Shown here in pieces: positions 9,615 to 16,666 of a stretch of 21,611 nucleotides of DNA. The DNA lies in contig JASNJN010000956.1 of assembly GCA_030180075.1 (NCBI GenBank), positions 1-21,611 on the forward strand, read 5' to 3'. The notes under the pieces are model-generated. The model did no database searches and was not told the origin of the DNA. It saw only the letters and a list, made by a program, of their open reading frames with translations. The first letter of the stretch is position 1. Each line of letters begins with the position of its first letter. The position numbers and the translations under genes were made by a program. Source of the DNA: Mikrocytos mackini (Eukaryota; Endomyxa; Ascetosporea; Mikrocytida; Mikrocytiidae).

Positions 9615-9843
9615 TAGGGCAACATAAAGTCAGATAATTTGGATAAAGTCAAGTTTTTTGGAAAACAAAACAACAAATTTTATAAAAAAATTTGCTCAAA
9701 AATATCCGTTCAGGAATTATAATACATATAACGGTATAAATTCCCCTGCAACCTTTAGATAAGAAATAAAACACAAATCCAAAACATATAAAAAATAAAG
9801 TCAATTTTTTTTCATTTTTTAAGGTCAATTTTCAAACGCCCTA
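9615..9843. mobile_element. hAT-like MITE, 229 bp
   Basis: The element starts TAGGGC and ends GCCCTA. It is flanked by ATTATAAC (9607-9614) and ATCATAAC (9844-9851), which match at 7 of 8 positions as an aged hAT duplication would. Subterminal direct copies of ATAAAGTCA occur twice near the left end and once near the right end, with a variant AAGGTCA beside it. No coding capacity. It lies between the retrotransposon 3' end and the ISWI 3' end. Confidence 0.72.
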
Positions 9844-9934
9844 ATCATAACATAAGTTAGTTCTTCCGGTATAGAATATTTCAATAAAAAATAAATGCTA
9901 ATCCAATATAATTCTCAAATAATTATTTGTCCCT

Positions 9935-12817
9935 TTAAATTAGATGTATTTTAACACCTTCTTCCACTTCTTTCATAACCTTGTTTATCTCTTTATTTTT
10001 CCTTATTAAATTTACCCAATCTTCCACAAACCCAATAACCCTTTTCCCTATCTCTTCTTTACTTCTTGACATCCAATAATTACTAAACCAATTTGTTCCT
10101 ATTTCTTTCAACCTTATTTCAAACTCTTCCCAATCCATAAACAATCCTTCTTTAACCAATTCAATTATAAAGCGTTCTATTTTGCTATCATAATCAACAA
10201 TGTTCCACAAGTACTCCTCGTTGAGCATATGTCCGTATTTTTCAAGTGCACTTGTTAAAATCATCGTTTTCCTATTTCTTGCCTCTCCATTTGTAATCCT
10301 TGAAATATAATGGCTGTAATTTGGAATGTCTCTAAAGTCTTTCCAAAACACTTTGTGGTATCTTTCCACTTCGTCTCCTTTTATATCTCTCATTTCCTCT
10401 TTTATCTTTTCTAAGTTGTTCCTTCCGTGTGTTTCAGAAGCTCTAATGAAAGAATTGAAATTTTTAACTTTCCAATCAAATCCTTCTTTTTTCAGTGCTT
10501 CCAATTCACTTTGTTTTTCATCGTCCCAAAGTCCAGGTTCAACACCATTACCCAAACTCATAGTTTTTAAGTACTGTTTGTAACTACTTTCTAATTTTTG
10601 TATTTTCTTTACATCAAAGAATTGCCACGCTTTATACTCTTTCTCTTCTTTCTTTTCTTTCTTTTCCCCATTCAACATTTCAGTTTCTTTTTTGCGCCCG
10701 GCCGAAAGTTTCATTTCCCGTTCTATTTTAGCCATTTGAACGGCAAAGTCTAAATTTTCTGCTTCTTTGAATTTATTGTATTCAGAATAGTCAGTTCCTT
10801 CAAAGTTATATATTTTTTGTTTGTCTGGCGCAGTTGCATTGAAATCATATGTGTTGTAATCAAACTTGGCTTTTAACTCTTCTTTTAAAGCAGCTGTCAT
10901 TTTACTGCCTCTTTCCAAAGCTTCTTCTAATTTGTTTTCTTTGATAGCCTTTGCGTGTTTTAATTCAAATATTTCCTGTACTCCAAACCGAATCATTTTT
11001 AAGTACGTTTCCTTATCTTTCTTTGTGTCTTTCTGCACATTCTTTTTTTGAATAATTACGGAATTTAAGAACATCTTTTTAGCAGCTCTTTCGGCTACTT
11101 TTTGGTCCACGGTTCCTTCGGTTACAATGCGGTAAACTTCAACAACTTGGGTTTGCCCTATTCGGTGGGCTCTATCAATAGCTTGTAAGTCCATTTGTGG
11201 GTTCCAGTCAGAGTCAAACAAAATGACTACAGACGCAGCTTGTAAGTTGATACCTAAACCGCCAGCCCTGGTACTCAAAATAAATACAAATTTATCTTCT
11301 TCATCATTTTTAGTAGTTTGGTTTTCAGTGTCATTTAAACTCTCGTTAGCTTTCCTAGATCGTTTTTTGTTCACTTCGTCAAATTTCTTATTAAATTGAG
11401 CCATGCTTTTATCTCTATCCTCTTGTTCAGTACTTCCATCCAATCTACAGTATGAATACTTTCTGTACAAACAGTAGTCTTCTAATATATCCAAAATCCC
11501 TACAAACTGACTAAAAATTAAAACCTTTTTGTTTTCCATTTTGCATTTTTTGAGAAGTTGGTCCACAATCATCAACTTACCCGAGGACTCAATCAAATGC
11601 TCTCCTGTTGAAATAGGTTCCGGTTCAATTCCAGAAAACAAGTAAGGGTGACTACACGTTTTTCTTAACTGCATGAGTATATTGCGCAGTGCAACAGAAG
11701 CCACGTTCTTTCTCTGAAGACTTTCTGCATCTTTTTTAACTATGTCCATGTAAAGCTGTCTCTGTACTTCGGTAAGCCCTACAAATAACATAGATTCTTT
11801 TTTAGGAGGAAGACTTTTTTCAACTTCGCTTTTAATTCTTCTTAATATAAACGGTTTAAGTACTAAGTGCAATTCTGCAATTACTTTGGCACTTTTTTCG
11901 GTAGTTTCAATGTTAAACCATTTTTGGAACTTTTCAGAGTCTGCAAATACTGAAGGTGATAGAAAAGATAGCAATGCAAAAAGCTCTCCTAAATCGTTCT
12001 GTAAAGGAGTTCCGGTTAAAAGGAGTCTGTTGTTTACTCTTAATGTTTTAAGAAGACCGTGAGTAATGGAATGTTCATTTTTTAACTTGTGTGCTTCGTC
12101 AAGGATTAAGTAGTTCCAATGTACCTTTTTAAGCATTTTAAAATCGTTCTTTAAAATGGTGTATGTGGTTAACAATACCTCAAAGTCAAAATTGTTTTCA
12201 ATGTGTAAGAATTCTGTTTTTTCTCCTGTTTCTGGGTCTTTCTTCAATTTCTTTGTTATTTTTTGTGTGTCTGTTTTGCTCTTCGGGATTAAACTTTTTA
12301 TTAAGTCTCTACGAGCTTCCCTTTCACCGCCTATAATTTGTACGACGAATTGAGGCGCAAATCGTTCGAATTCTTTTTGCCAATTTGTTATTGTAGACTT
12401 TGGTACGACTATTAAATGAGGTCCGTTGGTGCTGCGGTGCTCTTTTAAATATGCTAGTATAGAAATAGACTGTAGTGTCTTCCCGAGGCCCATTTCGTCT
12501 GCTAGGATACCGTTACAACGGGAAAGGTTGCACCGAATGAGCCAGTTAAGACCTTCGATTTGGTAGTTACGCATTGTGGCATTGCTGATGAATGGAGGGG
12601 ATATTTCGAAGTGTGTGGGTATGTCTTCGTCGTCAGGTGTGTCTAAAATATCGTCTTCGGAAGATGATGAGCCCGCGAGAGCCTGTCTGTGGATGCTGGA
12701 GTCTTGGGTATGTTTAGATTTTTTATGTGGATGACAAACCTGCAGGGATAGTTTGTGTGCTTTCGTTAGAAGTTCTGTGAGTTCTTCATCTCTTTCTTCT
12801 TCTTGGTCGACTTCCAT
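9935..12817 (-). CDS. ISWI-type chromatin-remodelling ATPase
   Basis: A nuclear SNF2-family ATPase that slides and spaces nucleosomes using ATP. It is 960 residues, intact and intronless, close to the length of other ISWI proteins. Motif I is DEMGLGKT (residues 107-114), the DEAH box lies at 240-243 and LLLTGTPLQN at 265-274. The C lobe has VLIFSQF (432-438), STRAGGLGIN (515-524) and DRAHRIGQ (548-555). The ISWI-specific C-terminus follows: HAND-like region about 655-770, SANT about 776-835 (FDWKVKNFNSFIRASETHGR) and SLIDE about 870-940 (WFSNYWMSRSKEEIGKR). Two low-complexity charged insertions, about 178-208 in the N lobe and 481-509 in the C lobe, look unusual for ISWI. The N-terminus is short and acidic. 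It is divergently transcribed from the ING-like gene across a 71-bp shared promoter. The ATG at 12817 follows the AAATTT core by 16 bp. Confidence 0.95.
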   Translation of the reverse strand: MEVDQEEERDEELTELLTKAHKLSLQVCHPHKKSKHTQDSSIHRQALAGSSSSEDDILDTPDDEDIPTHFEISPPFISNATMRNYQIEGLNWLIRCNLSRCNGILADEMGLGKTLQSISILAYLKEHRSTNGPHLIVVPKSTITNWQKEFERFAPQFVVQIIGGEREARRDLIKSLIPKSKTDTQKITKKLKKDPETGEKTEFLHIENNFDFEVLLTTYTILKNDFKMLKKVHWNYLILDEAHKLKNEHSITHGLLKTLRVNNRLLLTGTPLQNDLGELFALLSFLSPSVFADSEKFQKWFNIETTEKSAKVIAELHLVLKPFILRRIKSEVEKSLPPKKESMLFVGLTEVQRQLYMDIVKKDAESLQRKNVASVALRNILMQLRKTCSHPYLFSGIEPEPISTGEHLIESSGKLMIVDQLLKKCKMENKKVLIFSQFVGILDILEDYCLYRKYSYCRLDGSTEQEDRDKSMAQFNKKFDEVNKKRSRKANESLNDTENQTTKNDEEDKFVFILSTRAGGLGINLQAASVVILFDSDWNPQMDLQAIDRAHRIGQTQVVEVYRIVTEGTVDQKVAERAAKKMFLNSVIIQKKNVQKDTKKDKETYLKMIRFGVQEIFELKHAKAIKENKLEEALERGSKMTAALKEELKAKFDYNTYDFNATAPDKQKIYNFEGTDYSEYNKFKEAENLDFAVQMAKIEREMKLSAGRKKETEMLNGEKKEKKEEKEYKAWQFFDVKKIQKLESSYKQYLKTMSLGNGVEPGLWDDEKQSELEALKKEGFDWKVKNFNSFIRASETHGRNNLEKIKEEMRDIKGDEVERYHKVFWKDFRDIPNYSHYISRITNGEARNRKTMILTSALEKYGHMLNEEYLWNIVDYDSKIERFIIELVKEGLFMDWEEFEIRLKEIGTNWFSNYWMSRSKEEIGKRVIGFVEDWVNLIRKNKEINKVMKEVEEGVKIHLI

Positions 12818-12827
12818 TCGTTTTATG

Positions 12828-12850
12828 TTTTAAAAATTTAATTTTTAAAA
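12828..12850. promoter_or_regulatory. Shared A/T palindromic promoter core, ISWI and ING-like genes
   Basis: A perfect inverted repeat, TTTTAAAAATT (12828-12838) and AATTTTTAAAA (12840-12850), sits in the 71-bp gap between two divergent start codons. Its 17-base core AAAATTTAATTTTTAAA (12833-12849) recurs exactly upstream of the H3 variant (13833-13849), at the same distance from the ATG as for ISWI. Symmetry would let one site serve both directions. Confidence 0.6.
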
Positions 12851-12888
12851 TACGTTTGTGAATTTTATCATTACAGAAGATTCGGTTT

Positions 12889-13287
12889 ATGAAGAATTAT
12901 CTCGAAGAAGTTTATCAGCACCTCAGAAACCTACAAATAAAAACAGTTCGAGATTTCAAACTTTTAAAATTTTTAGACCAACAAATTGAAAAGAAAGCAC
13001 CACAAAAGGCCTCACTTCAGTCCAAAATTATAAACAGCTTCAGAGAAGACAATGATAAGTCTGGTAGGGCTGAAATGTTAAGCACATTCAACAGGTTTTG
13101 CCAAGATTACCATGATATTCAGATTGAGAAGGTTAACATCATGAAACAGTTGGAAGAAAGTTATAAATTTTATCTTGAAAGAATCGACCTTGAAATGGAA
13201 AAACAGAAAATTGAATTGGGAGACGAGATGCCTACGAAAGAAGAATACTTCGAAGCCGCGGGAATACTCAAAAGAAAATTTAATTAA
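12889..13287 (+). CDS. ING-like protein (N-terminal domain only, no PHD finger)
   Basis: A 132-residue helical protein resembling the N-terminal domain of the ING family, which are subunits of histone acetyltransferase and deacetylase complexes. The match rests on YLEEVYQHL at residues 4-12, the R.F.LL..LDQQ pattern near 21-32, and the second half EKVNIMKQLEE...ERIDLEMEKQK, where ING proteins have (D/E)KV...YE....RIRRLD.E. Typical ING proteins add a C-terminal PHD finger that reads H3K4 methylation; here the frame stops with TAA at 13285-13287 and no PHD is encoded downstream before the convergent histone gene. A coiled-coil protein of another family is the main alternative. Location beside ISWI and a histone variant supports a chromatin role. 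Confidence 0.5.
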   Translation: MKNYLEEVYQHLRNLQIKTVRDFKLLKFLDQQIEKKAPQKASLQSKIINSFREDNDKSGRAEMLSTFNRFCQDYHDIQIEKVNIMKQLEESYKFYLERIDLEMEKQKIELGDEMPTKEEYFEAAGILKRKFN

Positions 13288-13404
13288 TGTATTTTAAATT
13301 AGTTACAATTAGTTATAAACATTGAAAAACAACAAATTTAATAAATCTCGTAAATAAAGTTAGTTAAATGTCACAGGGAAAATAAAATCTATTGTAATAT
13401 ATAT

Positions 13405-13818
13405 TTATAAATGTCTAATCCCTCTGAAGCTAAATCTTCTTATTTTGCAAACCAGCATTATATCTTTTTGCATCAAAGTTACCCTTCCCGCATGTATTGC
13501 ACAAAGCATAGAGTCTTCCAATAGATTATTACAGAATAATTCAGTGGCGGTTTGTATAATTACAACGCTCTGCAGGGAAAACCTTAAAGAGGACTCTCGG
13601 AGCTCTTCTGCTATGTTTCTTATCAATCTTATAAAAGGTCTCTTTAAAAGTAAATTTCCGATGTTGCTCCGGTAGAATCGGATTTCTCGTATTGAGTTTG
13701 CTTGACGCCCCATACCAGCCTTGCGTTTGTAGGTAACTGATTTCCTGGGCTTTGCAGTATTATTTGGTTGCTTTGGGGTTGTTTTCGTGCTCTTTGACAA
13801 CCCTTTGGTTCTTGCCAT
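13405..13818 (-). CDS. Divergent histone H3 variant, candidate CENP-A
   Basis: A 137-residue H3-fold protein, intact, starting MARTK like canonical H3. The tail is divergent, with an RKS near the K27 area. The fold begins at the alphaN helix (SIREIRFYR), then LLLKRPFIRLIRNIAEE, and the second half ends LCAIHAGRVTLMQKDIMLVCKIRR, aligning with the very conserved H3 segment [24 protein letters not shown]. Many positions invariant in canonical H3 are changed, as in centromeric H3. However, the loop 1 region is the same length as in H3, without the extension many CENP-A proteins show. It could therefore be CENP-A, another H3 variant or a decaying duplicate. If CENP-A, it would mark the centromere and seed the kinetochore. 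It is convergent with the ING-like gene, 117 bp apart. Confidence 0.85.
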   Translation of the reverse strand: MARTKGLSKSTKTTPKQPNNTAKPRKSVTYKRKAGMGRQANSIREIRFYRSNIGNLLLKRPFIRLIRNIAEELRESSLRFSLQSVVIIQTATELFCNNLLEDSMLCAIHAGRVTLMQKDIMLVCKIRRFSFRGIRHL

Positions 13819-13832
13819 TAAAATTGAAAGTT

Positions 13833-13849
13833 AAAATTTAATTTTTAAA
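13833..13849 (-). promoter_or_regulatory. Promoter core of the H3 variant gene
   Basis: AAAATTTAATTTTTAAA, identical over 17 bases to the core upstream of ISWI and 15 bp from the H3 start codon (ISWI: 16 bp). A related A/T palindrome is seen near the MULE start. AAATTT-like signals close to start codons have been described in microsporidia; its function here is inferred from position and repetition. Confidence 0.6.
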
Positions 13850-13986
13850 CAATTAACTCAGTCGAAATTAAACTTGGGAACATGTTTTGTGAATAGAATG
13901 AACTTATATACGGCGGCAAAACAAGTATACGTTTTTAATTAGATTTATTAAGCTTGTAATAGTGAAAAAAAAATTTTTTTTTTAAT

Positions 13987-14850
13987 ATGACCCACGCGAG
14001 AAATCCTTGTGCAAGGGGCAATGTCCAAAGTTCCCACGTAGGCAAAGTGTCGCCGAAGGGAACAAGAGACACTAAACCCAAAACCACCTCATATGAGCTG
14101 TGGAGTCAAAACCGTCCTGACTCGGGTATAAAGGCTTTAGCCAATGCAGAGCAGGATAAAAGGTACGGTTATGGTCGTAAACCAGTGTTAGGCACCCCTA
14201 TGGGTGGTCAGTTTTTGAACCATAACGGAATAAGTGCAACAAACGTCGCTTTCAATTCCAAACCCTCTAAAATGTTTATAAAAACTAATTTTAGCAAAAC
14301 TACGGGTGCAAATAGCAACCCAAAACACCAACCTTTTACAAACTGGCTGGTTAAATCTTCCAAAATGGGTAAAAAGCCGCAACCTGCTGCGAAACTTGGA
14401 AATACCAAAAACACAGCAGGTAAACGTGGCGAGACACAAAAAGTGTCATATATCCCGCATGCCTCTAAGGCCTCTCCCGTCTTGGCAAAAATCTTGCCAA
14501 GACGAAATTTAAATTTAAATTTTAAAGTTTTAAATTCAAAGATGAAGTCAAATTCTCCATGCTCAGAGCGAGCCAAGAACGAACAACGTCCGAACAGACA
14601 GGGTGAGAGTGTGGAAGGACCCACCACCCCTGCAGAAGCGCGGTGGACCCCGGTCGCAGGAAGTAGAGGGGCGATAAAAAGTAAAGCGGTGAAAACAAAA
14701 GCCAAAGACCGCGGCAATCCTTATAATAACACTCAAGAACACCAAGAACAGGAAATTGAAGTTCTAGAAGTGTGTGCAGTTGATACAGGTGAACATAGCC
14801 CCCGGAATGGGATGAAGAAAGCTCAAACTCAACAGATTCAGCCTTTCTGA
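13987..14850 (+). CDS. Retroelement ORF1, N-terminal piece (basic, low complexity)
   Basis: 287 codons from ATG 13987 to TGA 14848-14850. It is rich in K, N, P, S and T, consistent with a nucleic-acid-binding gag-like N-terminus; no zinc knuckle or named domain is seen. The reading frame changes at the C5 run 14799-14803: another frame (starting PPEWDEESSNSTDSAF) is open from there to 14946, and a third opens at 14897 and leads into the next ORF across the A7 run near 14930-14935. The piece is therefore probably the start of one long ORF1 broken by one or two single-base changes. An alternative start is the ATG at 14542, which has an AAATTT-rich leader 16 bp upstream. No homolog is recognised. 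Confidence 0.5.
   Translation: MTHARNPCARGNVQSSHVGKVSPKGTRDTKPKTTSYELWSQNRPDSGIKALANAEQDKRYGYGRKPVLGTPMGGQFLNHNGISATNVAFNSKPSKMFIKTNFSKTTGANSNPKHQPFTNWLVKSSKMGKKPQPAAKLGNTKNTAGKRGETQKVSYIPHASKASPVLAKILPRRNLNLNFKVLNSKMKSNSPCSERAKNEQRPNRQGESVEGPTTPAEARWTPVAGSRGAIKSKAVKTKAKDRGNPYNNTQEHQEQEIEVLEVCAVDTGEHSPRNGMKKAQTQQIQPF
14478..14504 (+). other. Perfect 11-bp stem-loop in ORF1
   Basis: CGTCTTGGCAA, loop AAATC, then TTGCCAAGACG, all within the coding frame. It is directly followed by three AAATTT units. It may be an RNA structure of the element or a regulatory boundary. Confidence 0.7.
14505..14526 (+). promoter_or_regulatory. AAATTT-rich possible internal promoter
   Basis: Three consecutive AAATTT-type units end 16 bases before the ATG at 14542, the same spacing as the cores of ISWI and the H3 variant. 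This could be an internal start for a shorter ORF1 transcript, or simply low-complexity coding sequence (the frame reads alternating N, L, F and K). Confidence 0.3.
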
Positions 14851-14944
14851 CGCTGGCGGAGCAAGAAGCGGCCAGAAAAGAGTATGAAGTGAGTGAAATA
14901 CAGGACAGGAAGAACGACAAAGAAATAGAAAAAAATGGAACAGA

Positions 14945-16666
14945 ATGATGAGGAAAAACAATAATAACAAAACAGAAAATGAAATGATTTTGGCCGGCGG
15001 AAGTACCGCGGGCCACCAGATGTCCAACAAACATATTGTTGGCAAATCTGCGAATACCATTGACAATATCAATGGGACTAGCACAAATAAAAAAGATAAG
15101 TCTATCACCTTGTCTGGTCCAGTAGAGCATATNACAAATGCGGAAGCATCAGACAGGTGTATAGACGCCCAGTTACTACAGATCATATCCAGAATACCTG
15201 TTGCTGTTGATCATTTCCAAGCCATTAGAGACAGAGTCCTAAAGGTGAAGGGTTTGGTTAGATATGACTCTTTTACCCGAATCCCTATGGGGAAAAGGTA
15301 TGATGTCATTGCATTGGCACGTCTTATAACGAAGCAAAAAGCTACGGAAAAAAGAAAAGACAAAGTCTACCGATTCAGCGACCTATCTGTTAACCAGAAG
15401 GTTGTTGAAAAGGAGGAAAAGCCACCGGTACAGCAATACCAAGCTGTACCAAAATGCAAACAGCGTAACAAGTTTGGTAGATGGTGTGGGATGTCTGAAG
15501 ATATGCGTAAAACATACGACTTCTTCAGATGTAATCCCCACAAGTTCGAAGCATTAACTAAGTTCCGATTGAACGAGGCTATTGCAAGAACTGCTGAATT
15601 CGCAATTGAATTTACTGGTGGCATTAGCTCAAGCGAAGCCAGTAATGTTTTATTCAGATTGGATTGGCCCACTTCCCGTGTGACTAGACCTGAATGGGTG
15701 GAGGAATTGATAACCGATGGTTTCCCTCCCCTGTTTATTGCGATAATTCATGCGTGTCTAGTTGAAGAACTAGACAACATTGAAATTATCGGCAAATGGT
15801 TTGACTGCTTCATGCACGACAAAACGTCGTGTTTTCGAGCAGGAAGTTACAAGATGCACAAACATTGGTGGTTCAACCTTGGCCTTGACCTCAAGGAAGC
15901 AATAATCCTGAGGAAAGACAGGGTTGACCCCACGTTACGCTATGACTTCATGAAAAAAGAGTGGGTCACTGTTGATCGAGCGGGTATGTCACTGAGAGAA
16001 ATAATCTCAGAAGACAAGCCGAAGATCAACAGGAAACCACAAATTGCAAGGCAGAAACCCAAGAAGGAAAACAAGCCGAGCATCAAAAAACCAAAACCCG
16101 AAAATAAATCAAAGCAAAAGGTGTTTAGGAATGATTCTGTAGTCTTTGTGAAGAAGGATAAAGGAGGAACATCCCCACAACCTTCTGGAACAAAGAAAAA
16201 GTCTGCTACCGGGGGAAACCCTGGCATAGCAGCAGGTATTGCACAAGCTGTGCAACTACTTAATAGTCTTGGGAAAGACAACCCGGTTGAGCAAGTACGC
16301 GATAAAAAGCGGAAGCGTTCCCGAAGAAAGAGGCCGGCCCAATCTGGAGAGACCGGGGCCGAAGGAAGTCGAAAGAATGATCGACAAGAAGACATAAATA
16401 AATATAATAACAAAAAGTCTGATAACTATTTTTATTGTGTTGAAAAATGTTTTGATCTAATGTTTTCGTGTTTCAAGTCCATGTTTATGGCACAAGTCCC
16501 AGCTAATGGTGTTGTCCCCAACACCAGAAGTGAGACGATTCCCGTTTATGAACAACACCCACCCGCCCCTCGTGGGGCGGGCCGAGAGCGGCGACGCGTC
16601 ATGCAAAGCCCTCTGCGAGTGGTTTACGAAGAAAGGACGTATATCCTAGTACCCGGCGGGAAATGA
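14945..16666 (+). CDS. Retroelement ORF1, main piece (gag-like)
   Basis: 573 codons from ATG 14945 to TGA 16664-16666, with one ambiguous codon at residue 63. The frame is open upstream to 14897, so the true protein probably continues from the piece before it. A globular central region, about residues 75-330, contains many aromatic residues (WCGMSEDMRKTYDFF, KHWWFNLGLDLKEA). A long lysine-rich linker follows at about 350-480, with a KKRKRSRRKR basic cluster suggesting nuclear targeting or RNA binding, then a Cys/Phe-rich patch (CVEKCFDLMFSCFKSMF). No CCHC knuckle is visible. I recognise no family; position directly before a non-LTR ORF2 is the reason for calling it gag-like. Confidence 0.6.
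   Translation: MMRKNNNNKTENEMILAGGSTAGHQMSNKHIVGKSANTIDNINGTSTNKKDKSITLSGPVEHXTNAEASDRCIDAQLLQIISRIPVAVDHFQAIRDRVLKVKGLVRYDSFTRIPMGKRYDVIALARLITKQKATEKRKDKVYRFSDLSVNQKVVEKEEKPPVQQYQAVPKCKQRNKFGRWCGMSEDMRKTYDFFRCNPHKFEALTKFRLNEAIARTAEFAIEFTGGISSSEASNVLFRLDWPTSRVTRPEWVEELITDGFPPLFIAIIHACLVEELDNIEIIGKWFDCFMHDKTSCFRAGSYKMHKHWWFNLGLDLKEAIILRKDRVDPTLRYDFMKKEWVTVDRAGMSLREIISEDKPKINRKPQIARQKPKKENKPSIKKPKPENKSKQKVFRNDSVVFVKKDKGGTSPQPSGTKKKSATGGNPGIAAGIAQAVQLLNSLGKDNPVEQVRDKKRKRSRRKRPAQSGETGAEGSRKNDRQEDINKYNNKKSDNYFYCVEKCFDLMFSCFKSMFMAQVPANGVVPNTRSETIPVYEQHPPAPRGAGRERRRVMQSPLRVVYEERTYILVPGGK
16562..16581 (+). other. GC-only 8-bp stem with tetraloop upstream of the ORF1/ORF2 overlap
   Basis: CCCGCCCC, loop TCGT, GGGGCGGG: very stable and out of keeping with the AT-rich surroundings. 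It lies 81 bases before the ORF1 stop / ORF2 start, where it could influence terminating ribosomes. Confidence 0.75.
16663..16666 (+). promoter_or_regulatory. ATGA stop-start overlap coupling ORF1 to ORF2
   Basis: The ORF1 stop TGA (16664-16666) overlaps the ORF2 ATG (16663-16665), reading GGGAAATGAGCG. In the silkworm non-LTR element SART1 an overlapping stop-start (UAAUG), aided by nearby RNA structure, drives ORF2 translation by reinitiation. The arrangement here suggests the same mechanism; this is inferred. Confidence 0.75.

Noticed and set aside
14188-15186. Long minus-strand frames opposite ORF1 (up to 202 codons)
   Set aside because: Antisense frames over low-complexity K/N-rich coding sequence; they read as runs of F, L and S.
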